Source: UBA11524 sp964547515 (GTDB lineage Bacteria > Bacillota > Clostridia > Christensenellales > Aristaeellaceae). From it: a DNA stretch of 19,812 nucleotides. The position numbers and the translations under genes are program-made. How positions within the stretch are numbered: the stretch's first letter is position 1; each line of letters opens with the position of its first letter. The stretch is taken from the NCBI GenBank assembly GCA_964547515.1, contig CAZJOA010000037.1:1-19812 (forward strand). The letters run 5' to 3'. This document shows, piece by piece, positions 6,030 through 13,608 of this stretch. The notes under the pieces were generated by a model. That model had not been told where the DNA came from. It searched no databases and worked only from the letters and a program-made list of their open reading frames with translations.

Positions 6030-7787
6030 ATGTTGCATATCAAAAAGCTGTTCTCCATCGTCCTGGCCATGATGCTGTGCCTGTCCTGCATGGCCTTCGC
6101 CGAGGAGACCGCCGCCCTGTCCTACGCCAAGGGCGACAAGATCCAGGATTTCACCTTCACCACCTACGACGGTCAGGAGATCACCTTGTCCAAGGTGCTG
6201 GAGGAAAAGGAAGCCGTCCTCATCAACATCTGGGCGACCTGGTGCGGCCCGTGCCGCAATGAGTTCCCCTTCCTGGAGGAAGCCTACGAGCAGTACAAGG
6301 ACAAGGTGGAAGTCCTGGCCCTGAGCTGCGAGGAGACCGACGATCCCGAGACCCTGGCTGCCTTCGCCGCCGAGTACGGCCTGACCTTCAAGATCGGTCA
6401 GGACAATGTCGGCTTCCTGCGCGCGCTGGGCCTGAACAGCATCCCCACCTCCCTGGTGGTCGACCGCTTCGGCACCATCTGCTTCGTTGAGTCCGGCTCT
6501 CAGACCAGCGTCGGTTCGTTCACCCGCCTGTTCGACACCTTCCTGGGCGAGGAGTACACCGAGTCCGTCCTGCTGGACAAGATCCCCCCGATGAAGCCCA
6601 CCGTTGAGGCTGTCGCCGAGGCTGATCTGTCCGCCGCGCTGGACGCTGCTGCCACCAATCCCGCTGATGCGTACACCTGGCCGATGGCCATTGCCGAGAA
6701 GGACGGCCGCAATGTCGTTGTGTCCACCAACACCGGCTGCGGCACGACCGAGGCTGCCGTGACTGCCACCGTTTCCGCCAAGGCGGGCGATGCCATCGTC
6801 GTGACCTTCAAGACCTCCACCGAGGCCGGCTGCGACCTGCTGAACATCACCGTGAACGGCAAGACCAAGGTCTTCGGCGGCGAGCACGACTGGATGACCT
6901 ACGCCGTGGCGGTCGAGGCTGACGGCGAGTACCCCGTGGTGCTGTCCTATGTGAAGGACACCATGGCTGAGGATGGCGAGGACATGGTCTGGATCGACAG
7001 CGTTGCGGTTGTGTCCGGCGACGAAGCCGCTGCTGCGCTGGCCGCGAACCCCACCGTCCCCGTGGCTGAGGCCAACTCCCTGACCGTCACCAACGAGAAC
7101 GCCAAGGAGATCGTCATCTCCGACGACAATGGCCTGCTGGCCGCCAGCTTCGGCGATGCGAAGTACTTCATCGTCAACGGTGACACCGCTTCCTTCACCG
7201 CCGAGATCACCGCTGATGTCGATCCCGAGGGCGCGTTCTTCTACAGCTACTTCGACGGCTCTTCCGCTGTGCTGCCCGAGACCCTGGTGGATGGCAAGTT
7301 CACCTTCTCCACCGGCGTTGATGCCAAGGAGACCACCGGCTACACCTACGCCTATGTGATGCTCTACCTCGATCCCCAGGGCAACGACGGCGTGATGGCC
7401 ATCTACTTCAAGAACGAGGAGAACGTCAACTACTTCGTGACCAACAACCAGTTGGGCACGTGGAACTACGCCGACGGCACTGCCCCCTCCACCGACGCGA
7501 TGCCCGGTGAGGCCGCTCAGCCCGAAAACGCTGCTGCCACCTACACCATCAAGTGCGTCGATCAGGACGGCAACCCCGTCGCCGGCGCGATGATGCAGGT
7601 GTGCGACGCGGAGACCTGCCAGGTCTACACCACCGACGAGAACGGCGAGTATGCCTTCACCACCGCCCCCTATGCCTGGGAAGTGCATGTGCTGAAAGCC
7701 CCCGAAGGCTACACGGCTGACTCCACCGAGGTCGTTGCCGCTCCTGCTGAAGGCGGCGAGATGGTCTTCACCTTCACCAAGAACTGA
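6030..7787 (+). CDS. Secreted TlpA-type thioredoxin with long extension ending in a SpaA/Cna_B-like domain
   Basis: The 585-residue protein begins with a signal peptide (KK, hydrophobic core, probable cleavage after AFA at 24). A TlpA/ResA-like thioredoxin fold (about 33-175) follows, with active site WCGPC (C72, C75) and cis-Pro P139, so it should act on thiols outside the membrane. Residues about 205-330 look like a beta-rich domain with a Cys pair (C237, C268). Residues 345-480 look like a second beta-rich segment of no family I know. Residues 503-585 resemble a SpaA/Cna_B (transthyretin-like) domain, with DQDGNPVAGA near its start and two cysteines (C525, C530). There is no LPXTG, no C-terminal helix and no clear lipobox, so it is probably released or held non-covalently. 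Codons are strongly biased (mostly AAG, GAG, CTG, ACC), which with the near-consensus promoter suggests high expression. Confidence 0.88.
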   Translation: MLHIKKLFSIVLAMMLCLSCMAFAEETAALSYAKGDKIQDFTFTTYDGQEITLSKVLEEKEAVLINIWATWCGPCRNEFPFLEEAYEQYKDKVEVLALSCEETDDPETLAAFAAEYGLTFKIGQDNVGFLRALGLNSIPTSLVVDRFGTICFVESGSQTSVGSFTRLFDTFLGEEYTESVLLDKIPPMKPTVEAVAEADLSAALDAAATNPADAYTWPMAIAEKDGRNVVVSTNTGCGTTEAAVTATVSAKAGDAIVVTFKTSTEAGCDLLNITVNGKTKVFGGEHDWMTYAVAVEADGEYPVVLSYVKDTMAEDGEDMVWIDSVAVVSGDEAAAALAANPTVPVAEANSLTVTNENAKEIVISDDNGLLAASFGDAKYFIVNGDTASFTAEITADVDPEGAFFYSYFDGSSAVLPETLVDGKFTFSTGVDAKETTGYTYAYVMLYLDPQGNDGVMAIYFKNEENVNYFVTNNQLGTWNYADGTAPSTDAMPGEAAQPENAAATYTIKCVDQDGNPVAGAMMQVCDAETCQVYTTDENGEYAFTTAPYAWEVHVLKAPEGYTADSTEVVAAPAEGGEMVFTFTKN

Positions 7788-7802
7788 TCCGCAATACCCA
7801 CA

Positions 7803-7840
7803 AGGCGCATACGCTCCATCCGGGCGTATGCGCCTCTTTG
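7803..7840 (+). terminator. Intrinsic terminator after the secreted thioredoxin gene
   Basis: There is a perfect 12-bp stem (AGGCGCATACGC / GCGTATGCGCCT) with a 9-base loop, 15 bases past the stop codon and followed by CTTTGTAT. The strong stem makes up for the short T tract. Confidence 0.7.
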
Positions 7841-7848
7841 TATGCATG

Positions 7849-7886
7849 GAAAACCGGATGCCGCCTTCGCAAAGGGGACATCCGGT
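7849..7886 (-). terminator. Intrinsic terminator after the GH5 gene
   Basis: On the minus strand, ACCGGATG pairs with CATCCGGT. An inner CCTT/AAGG pair closes a small loop, and the stem runs into TTTTCC. It starts about 5 bases past the GH5 stop codon, so this is the end of the seven-gene minus-strand operon. Together with the neighbouring plus-strand hairpin it insulates the convergent genes. Confidence 0.65.
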
Positions 7887-7891
7887 CTTTC

Positions 7892-9427
7892 TCATTTGCC
7901 GACATAGCACACTTCGTACACCGTGACCGACCCGTCCGCCGTGACGCACATGCGTCCGACAGCGTCCGCCGTCAATCCTGCGTCGCCGAGCACCTGCGCC
8001 ACCGCGTCATACGGAAACCACGCGACCATGTCCTTGCCGACCGGGTTCACCGCAGAGGGTGTCAGCCGCAATGTGTCCCCTGCCGTTTCCAGGCACAGGG
8101 TGATGCTCCCCTCCCCCGCGTAGGCCACCGCGAACTGCCGTCCGGCGGCGTACCAGGCGGACTGGCTGTCCAGCGTGATGGGTTCTGTCAGCGCTTTGCC
8201 GGTTGCATCCGCCCAGAGCACCGTGCCGTTCAGCCGGGACTTCACAGGTTCGGGTGCTTCCCGCCCCGCCGCCCATTCGATGGACGCAGCCCCCGCAAAG
8301 AGGTTCTCCACCACCGTCGGATAGGGCAGCGGATCTTTCTGACTGCGCAGCTTGGGATTCTGACTGCGCCGCACCCAGCTGTGGCATTCGCCGCCGGAAA
8401 TGTCGTTGTGCCCATTGTCCCACACGCAGATGGGAATGCCATACGCTGAGGACTTCGCCCCCATGTAGTACGCCCACTTTTCGCGCGCGGCGGTGTTGTG
8501 CCGGGTGTTGGTCACGCCGGTCTCGTCCATCACAACGGGAATGCCCTTGTCCAGGAAGAGCCGCTGCAAATTGGCGAACACCGTGTCGATGCTGCCGGTG
8601 TGCTGCCTGTTGGTCGGGTCGAACTCGGTCATCTTGTCGCTCAGGCAGAAATCATAGGGATTGTAGCAATGCACGGAAACGACGATGTTCTCCGCCGGTG
8701 CACCGCCAAGGGTCGGGATGGTGATCTCCCGCAGCATCGATCCGGTGGACGACGCGGCGTACCCGGGGATCAGGAGCACCCGTTCGCCGTTGTATCCCTT
8801 TGCATCGGTGCGGACGGTGTCCACAAAGACCTGGTTGAGCTCGTTCACCGCCGCAGCCCCCGCGCGATTGCCCGTCCATTCGACGGGAGTGCCCACCATG
8901 CGCGGCTCGTTCATGGATTGGAAGAGCAGGTGCTGATCGAAATCGGCAAAGGCATCGGCAATCTGCCGCCACATGGCGGAGAGCTGCACGCCGATCTGCT
9001 CGTAATCCTTGTCCAGCGTGGGGACATTGATCCATTCCTCGTGCTGCATGTTGAGGATGATGTAGAAGCCCTCGTCATAGCACATCTGGACGACCTCACG
9101 CACGCGGTTCATGAAGGCCGGGTCGATGGTGTACTTGCCGTCGTCGGACACATGGCGATACCAGGTCACGGGGATGCGGATGGTGGTGAAGCCCGCGTCG
9201 CGCACACGCCTGATGAGCGCCGCATCGACAATGGGATTGCCCCAGGACTGCTCCTGGGCATAGACATCCGCCGGGTCACCGCCGTTGGCATCGAGGGTGT
9301 TGCCCAGATTCCAGCCGATCCCCATTCGGCTGACGATCTCTGCCGCGCTCATGCCGGTCATTTCCTCCGCGAACGCCCCCGCCGTCAGCAAAAATGCCGT
9401 CAGCAGAAGGCACATGATCCTCTTCAT
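7892..9427 (-). CDS. Secreted glycoside hydrolase family 5 (endoglucanase-like)
   Basis: This 511-residue protein has a signal peptide (cleavage after AFA at 20) and a GH5 catalytic barrel, about 25-380. The start of the barrel reads GIGWNLGNTLDA (36-47), typical of the GH5_4-like cellulase/xyloglucanase group. Conserved residues are R84 (TIRIPV), H129, N173-E174 (SMNEP, the acid/base), H253 and Y255, E302 (VVMDETG, the nucleophile) and W336. The nucleophile motif has Asp where Gly is more usual. Residues about 392-511 form a second, probably beta-rich domain of unknown family. It probably cleaves beta-glucans outside the cell; exact substrate cannot be read. ATG at 9427 shares one base with the tex stop (TGATG) and has GGAGGTGA at 6-base spacing. 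It is the last gene of the operon. Confidence 0.92.
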   Translation of the reverse strand: MKRIMCLLLTAFLLTAGAFAEEMTGMSAAEIVSRMGIGWNLGNTLDANGGDPADVYAQEQSWGNPIVDAALIRRVRDAGFTTIRIPVTWYRHVSDDGKYTIDPAFMNRVREVVQMCYDEGFYIILNMQHEEWINVPTLDKDYEQIGVQLSAMWRQIADAFADFDQHLLFQSMNEPRMVGTPVEWTGNRAGAAAVNELNQVFVDTVRTDAKGYNGERVLLIPGYAASSTGSMLREITIPTLGGAPAENIVVSVHCYNPYDFCLSDKMTEFDPTNRQHTGSIDTVFANLQRLFLDKGIPVVMDETGVTNTRHNTAAREKWAYYMGAKSSAYGIPICVWDNGHNDISGGECHSWVRRSQNPKLRSQKDPLPYPTVVENLFAGAASIEWAAGREAPEPVKSRLNGTVLWADATGKALTEPITLDSQSAWYAAGRQFAVAYAGEGSITLCLETAGDTLRLTPSAVNPVGKDMVAWFPYDAVAQVLGDAGLTADAVGRMCVTADGSVTVYEVCYVGK

Positions 9428-11604
9428 CAGCGGTCACCTCCGCGCTGTTCGGGCTTGCGCATGGTCAGGCTGATGCGCTTGCGCTGCATGTCCACCTCAC
9501 GCACCCACACCGTCACGATGTCGCCCACGCGGACGGCCTCACTGGGGTGATTCACCCGCCGACCCGGGAATTGACTGATGTGCACCAGACCATCCTGATG
9601 CACGCCAATATCGACGAACGCACCGAAGTCCGTCACATTGCGCACCGTGCCCTTGAGCTCCAGACCGGGCGTGAGATCCTTCATTTCCATCACGTCGGAA
9701 CGGAGCATGGGCGGGGGCAGCTCGTCACGGGGGTCACGTCCGGGCTTGGAAAGCTCCGCGGCGATGTCCCGCAGGGTGGGTTCGCCGACCTCCAGCTCCT
9801 GCGCGAGGGTCGCAAAGCCGCATGCCTCCGCCATCTGGTAGAGCTGCCCGACGGCCTTGTCCGCCGTCAGCCCGAAGCGCTTCAGCAATGCCTTCGCCGC
9901 CGCATAGCTCTCCGGATGCACGCCCGTATTCTCGATCAGCTCCTTGCCGCCGGGGATGCGCAGGAAGCCCGCGCACTGCTCGAAGGCCTTCGGACCCAGG
10001 CGCGGCACTTTTTTCAGCTGCGCACGGCTGGTGAACGCACCTTTCTCCTCGCGATAGGCCACGATGTTCTTCGCGATGGTCTTGTTGATGCCCGCCACAT
10101 GGCTCAGCAGGGACACCGAGGCCGTGTTGACATCCACGCCCACGGCGTTCACGCAGTCCTCCACCACGCCGTCCAGCGCGGCATCCAGCTCGGCCTGCTT
10201 CAGGTCATGCTGATACTGCCCCACGCCGATGGCCTTGGGGTCGATCTTGACCAATTCGGCCAAGGGATCCTGCAATCGCCGGGCGATGGACACCGCACTG
10301 CGCAGGTTGACATCGAAATCGGGGAATTCCTCCGCCGCGAGCTTGGACGCGGAATACACCGACGCGCCCGATTCGCTGACGATCATGTATGCCAGGCCGT
10401 CCCCCAGATCCAGCTCCTTCATCACCTGCACGAAGAACTGCTCCGTTTCGCGGCCGGCCGTGCCGTTGCCGATGGCCGCGACGGACACGCCATGCTTGCG
10501 GATGAGGCGCTTCACGGTATCCTTGGCGGTCTGGACAGCGCCCGCGCCGCGTCCCACGGGGTAGATGACCGCCGTGTCCAGCACGCGCCCGGTCTCGTCC
10601 ACCACGGCGATCTTGCAGCCATGGGCATAGCCGGGGTCAAGGCCGATGGCCGTGCGTCCCTTAACGGGCGGCGCCATCAGCAGGGGCTTCAGATTCATCG
10701 CGAACACATGAATCGCGGCGGACTGCGCCTTGTCCGTCAGCTCGGCACGCAGCTCCGTGTCCAGCGACGGCGCGATCAGCCGGGTGTACGCATCGTCACA
10801 GGCACGCGCCACATATTCGCAGGCAGTCGACCCGTTGCTGCGCACATAGCCGCTGCGCACCAGCGCCTGAGCACTCTGGACATTCACATCCAGGGCGACC
10901 TTGATCGCGCCCTCCTTTTCCGCGCGGTTCATGGCCAGAACGCGATGCCCCGGCATGAGCCGCAGCGGCTCGCGGTGGTCGAAATACATGCGGTAGGTGC
11001 TGCTCTCGTCCGGCTCATCGTCAACCGCACGGGTGGAAACGGCGCAGTCGCGGTGATAATAGGCCTTCAGGCGCGTGCGGACGGCGGGATCGTCGCTGAC
11101 GGTCTCGGCGATGATGTCCATCGCACCCTGGAGGGCATCGTCCGCCGTGGGAACGCCCTTCTCCTCGTCCACATACTTGGCGGCCATGTCCTGCGGGGCG
11201 GCCATGCGCGGCGGCTGCATCATCAGCAGATTCGCCAGCGGCTCAAGGCCGCGTTCCCAGGCGATGGACGCGCGCGTGCGGCGCTTGGGGCGATAGGGAC
11301 GGTAGATGTCCTCCAGCTGTGCCATGGTCGCAGCGCCATCCAGCGCGGATTGCAGCTCCTCCGTCCAGACCTCCAGCTTCTTCAGCGATTCGCTGATCTC
11401 ATTGCGCCTCTGCTCGATATTGCGCAGGGCGCTGAGCCGGTCGGACAGGTCGCGCAGCTGCTGATCGTCCAGCGAACCATGCTGCTCCTTGCGGTATCGG
11501 GCGATGAAGGGCAGCGTCGCGCCCTCGTCCAGCAGGGCGATGACCGCCTCCACCTGCCAGGGCTGCACCTGGAATTCCTTGCAAAGCGTTTCAACGATCG
11601 TCAA
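9427..11604 (-). CDS. tex: Tex family RNA-binding transcription accessory protein
   Basis: The 725-residue protein has the full Tex architecture: N-terminal helical region, YqgF-like RNase H fold beginning at AIGLDPG (319-325), the SESGASVYSAS block (410-420), KIDPKAIGVGQYQHD (453-467), helix-hairpin-helix repeats (about 490-560) and a C-terminal S1 RNA-binding domain (about 645-715, GTVRNVTDFGAFVDIG). Tex proteins bind nucleic acid and associate with transcribing RNA polymerase and ribosomes; the exact role is not settled. Length matches the family (about 720-780). The start is TTG at 11604, backed by AGGAGGG at 7-base spacing; there is no nearby ATG in frame. It overlaps yaiI by 14 bases and GH5 by one. 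Confidence 0.96.
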   Translation of the reverse strand: MTIVETLCKEFQVQPWQVEAVIALLDEGATLPFIARYRKEQHGSLDDQQLRDLSDRLSALRNIEQRRNEISESLKKLEVWTEELQSALDGAATMAQLEDIYRPYRPKRRTRASIAWERGLEPLANLLMMQPPRMAAPQDMAAKYVDEEKGVPTADDALQGAMDIIAETVSDDPAVRTRLKAYYHRDCAVSTRAVDDEPDESSTYRMYFDHREPLRLMPGHRVLAMNRAEKEGAIKVALDVNVQSAQALVRSGYVRSNGSTACEYVARACDDAYTRLIAPSLDTELRAELTDKAQSAAIHVFAMNLKPLLMAPPVKGRTAIGLDPGYAHGCKIAVVDETGRVLDTAVIYPVGRGAGAVQTAKDTVKRLIRKHGVSVAAIGNGTAGRETEQFFVQVMKELDLGDGLAYMIVSESGASVYSASKLAAEEFPDFDVNLRSAVSIARRLQDPLAELVKIDPKAIGVGQYQHDLKQAELDAALDGVVEDCVNAVGVDVNTASVSLLSHVAGINKTIAKNIVAYREEKGAFTSRAQLKKVPRLGPKAFEQCAGFLRIPGGKELIENTGVHPESYAAAKALLKRFGLTADKAVGQLYQMAEACGFATLAQELEVGEPTLRDIAAELSKPGRDPRDELPPPMLRSDVMEMKDLTPGLELKGTVRNVTDFGAFVDIGVHQDGLVHISQFPGRRVNHPSEAVRVGDIVTVWVREVDMQRKRISLTMRKPEQRGGDR

Positions 11605-12076
11605 TGTGTATCCCTCCTGCCGCCTGTATGGCGGACTGAATCAGTTTCTCGAATTCGGCGGCGAAATGCCGTCGATCCGCCTGCGTGAATTTCTCCGGGC
11701 CGCGCAGGTGATGCTTCCCGGATGCACGGCGCATTTTGCCCGCCGTGTGACGTTCCATCAGCAGGCGATCCATGTTCTCATTGGTATAGCGCATGCCCGA
11801 ATGGTGCATGGCGAACGCGCCGCGTCCCAGCGCCATGGCCGCGACACCATAATCCTGCGTCAGGACGATGTCGCCCCTGCGGCAGAGGTTGATGAGGGCG
11901 ATGTCCACCGCGTCCGCCCCGGAGGACACATGGCGCACCTGCGCATAGTCGCTGTGGAGCATATGATGCTCGTCGCAGAGGATCGTCATGGGCAGAGCAT
12001 ACCGCCGCGCGGCCTCCTCCGCCTGATGCACCACGGGACAGGCATCCGCATCCACCAGTATCTGCGGCCGACTCAT
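11591..12076 (-). CDS. YaiI/YqxD family protein (DUF188, UPF0178)
   Basis: This 161-residue cytoplasmic protein has the family signature DADACPV (residues 9-15), a second acidic motif DIVLTQDYG (69-77) and the C-terminal LRGPEKFTQADRRHF region (124-138). The family is PIN-like in fold and a nuclease role has been suggested, but no activity is firmly established. ATG at 12076 overlaps the deformylase stop as ATGA with only a weak upstream purine run, so translation is probably coupled. Its 3' end overlaps tex by 14 bases. Confidence 0.92.
   Translation of the reverse strand: MSRPQILVDADACPVVHQAEEAARRYALPMTILCDEHHMLHSDYAQVRHVSSGADAVDIALINLCRRGDIVLTQDYGVAAMALGRGAFAMHHSGMRYTNENMDRLLMERHTAGKMRRASGKHHLRGPEKFTQADRRHFAAEFEKLIQSAIQAAGGIHIDDR
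11612..11618 (-). promoter_or_regulatory. Ribosome binding site fixing the tex TTG start
   Basis: AGGAGGG lies 7 bases upstream of the TTG at 11604, within the end of the yaiI coding region. It is the strongest site near the tex N-terminus and fixes the rare start codon. Confidence 0.75.
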
Positions 12077-12483
12077 ATGATGACCCCGTTGCAGTGGTCG
12101 ATCTCGTGCTGGATGATCTGCGCGATCCAGCCGGAATAGCGCTGCCGGCGCGGGAGGAAGGCATCATCCTGATAGCTGACCTCGATGGTCTGCCAGCGCT
12201 TGCAGTGGCGCTGCCCCATCAGGGACAGGCAGCCCTCCTCCGCGTCGTATTCGCCGGAACGCGACACGATCTCCGGGTTGACCATCGCCACGGACATCGG
12301 ACCCATCCGCACGACGATGATCCGCTTGCGCACGCCGATCATATTGGCTGCCATGCCCACGCAGCCATCCAGATGGGCGTTGAGCGTGTCGATCAGGTCG
12401 ATCAGGACAGGACGATCCGCCTCCGTGGCCTTTTCGCTGGGCTGGGACAGAAGCATCATGTCCCGCATGATGGGGCGGATCAT
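12073..12483 (-). CDS. def: Peptide deformylase family protein
   Basis: This is a short 136-residue deformylase, which removes the formyl group from N-formylmethionine of nascent chains. Motif 2 EEGCLS (82-87, metal ligand C85) and motif 3 QHEIDH (125-130, ligands H126 and H130, catalytic E127) are intact. Motif 1, normally GxGxAAxQ, reads VGMAANMIG (42-50), with Asn or Met where the Gln that contacts the intermediate usually sits. The protein ends right after motif 3 (CNGVII), without the C-terminal helix of E. coli PDF. This may be an accessory paralogue rather than the housekeeping enzyme. Both ends overlap neighbours as ATGA. Confidence 0.9.
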   Translation of the reverse strand: MIRPIMRDMMLLSQPSEKATEADRPVLIDLIDTLNAHLDGCVGMAANMIGVRKRIIVVRMGPMSVAMVNPEIVSRSGEYDAEEGCLSLMGQRHCKRWQTIEVSYQDDAFLPRRQRYSGWIAQIIQHEIDHCNGVII

Positions 12484-13139
12484 TGCTTCTTCACCACCAC
12501 GCCGCCGGTTTTGAGGATGGAATCGGCAGGAATCACCCCGCGCACGCTCGACAGCGGGTAGATGCTGCTCCCCCGCCCCACCACCGTGCCGGGATTCAGC
12601 ACGCTGTTGCAGCCGACCTCCACATGGTCGCCCAGCATCGCGCCCATCTTCTTCAGGCCGGTCGCGATGTGTTCCTCGCCATGGTGGATGACGACAGACT
12701 GCTTGTCGCTCTTGACATTGGATGTGATCGAGCCCGCGCCCATATGGCTCTTATACCCCAGGATGCTGTCCCCCACATAGTTGTAATGGGGCACCTGCAC
12801 GCCGTCAAAGAGGATGACGTTCTTCAACTCCACCGAATTCCCCACGACGCAGCCCTTCCCCACCAGCGCACTGCCGCGGACGAACGCGCCATGGCGCACC
12901 TCGGTGTCCGCACCGATGATGCAGGGTGCACCCAGATAAGCCGTGGGGGCGACCTTCGCGGTGACATGCACCCAGACCTGGGGGGCGACCTCGTTGTATT
13001 CCGCCTTGTCCAGCACTTCCCCCTGACGGATGATCTCCGCCTTGATGCCGGACAGCGCCTCCCACGGATAGGTGAACTGCGAAAGGTATTCCGCCGCAGC
13101 GGTATGGGTCAGGTCGTACAGATCATGAATGGTGTACAT
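12480..13139 (-). CDS. Left-handed beta-helix (hexapeptide repeat) acyltransferase-like protein
   Basis: The 219 residues contain a run of hexapeptide repeats from about 55 to 205. The section VPHYNYVGDSILGYKSHMGA (116-135) closely resembles the acetyltransferase half of GlmU (HLTYLGDAEIG, then GAGTIT), including the position of its catalytic His (H118). The N-terminal uridylyltransferase domain of GlmU is absent; instead there are about 50 residues of unknown role. Such proteins are often named as UDP-N-acetylglucosamine pyrophosphorylase-related, but a pyrophosphorylase activity is not supported. A sugar or nucleotide-sugar acyltransferase is the best inference. ATG at 13139 has GGAGG at 7-base spacing. 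It overlaps VanZ by 17 bases and def by 4. Confidence 0.85.
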   Translation of the reverse strand: MYTIHDLYDLTHTAAAEYLSQFTYPWEALSGIKAEIIRQGEVLDKAEYNEVAPQVWVHVTAKVAPTAYLGAPCIIGADTEVRHGAFVRGSALVGKGCVVGNSVELKNVILFDGVQVPHYNYVGDSILGYKSHMGAGSITSNVKSDKQSVVIHHGEEHIATGLKKMGAMLGDHVEVGCNSVLNPGTVVGRGSSIYPLSSVRGVIPADSILKTGGVVVKKQ

Positions 13140-13608
13140 GCTTTTTCCTCCATTTCCGATAGATGAGGGTGGTCAGCGTCACGCCCAGGAGCACGCCGAG
13201 GGAATCGACCAATACGTCCTCCGGGTCGCAGATGCGTCCGGGGGTGTAGGCCTGATGCCATTCGTCCGTCACGGCGAACACCGCTCCCGCCAGCCATGCC
13301 AGCCACGGCCACCGCAGTCCAATGCCGCTGAGCAGCAGTGTCAGCCACACCCCCAGCACCGCATATTCACTGAAATGCGCGCCCGTGCGCACCACGCCGT
13401 CCACCTGATGGTACAGCGCGTCCGCCTCCTCAGCGGACATGCCGCCGCGCAGCCGGACGATCATGTCCGTCACCGGCTGGCTGATCTTCGCGCTCAGGCT
13501 GCCGGATTCCTCCGCCGTCTGTGCCGAAAAGCCGAAGATCAGCATCATCCAGCCCAGGGTGATGACGAGCCACACCAGCAGCGCCATATGCCTTTTGATC
13601 CAAGTCAT
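13123..13608 (-). CDS. VanZ family membrane protein
   Basis: This 161-residue protein has about four membrane spans (roughly 9-27, 80-95, 98-114 and 132-150). It carries the VanZ-family signatures FSAQ (27-30) after the first helix, HFSEYAVLG (78-86), DEWHQ (115-119) with PGR (123-125), and DVLVDSLGVLLG (131-142). VanZ itself gives low-level teicoplanin resistance in enterococci; for chromosomal relatives like this one the function is not known, and no vanHAX genes are here. ATG at 13608 overlaps the acetyltransferase stop as ATGA. Confidence 0.92.
   Translation of the reverse strand: MTWIKRHMALLVWLVITLGWMMLIFGFSAQTAEESGSLSAKISQPVTDMIVRLRGGMSAEEADALYHQVDGVVRTGAHFSEYAVLGVWLTLLLSGIGLRWPWLAWLAGAVFAVTDEWHQAYTPGRICDPEDVLVDSLGVLLGVTLTTLIYRKWRKKHVHHS

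Noticed and set aside
6003..7949. 648-codon open frame antisense to the secreted thioredoxin gene
   Set aside because: The sense strand has signal peptide, WCGPC motif, promoter and terminator. The antisense frame is Gly/Val/His-rich low complexity produced by the strong codon bias of the sense gene.
9547..11688. 713-codon open frame antisense to tex
   Set aside because: Tex motifs on the minus strand are unambiguous; the antisense translation is Arg/His/Gln-rich with no motif.
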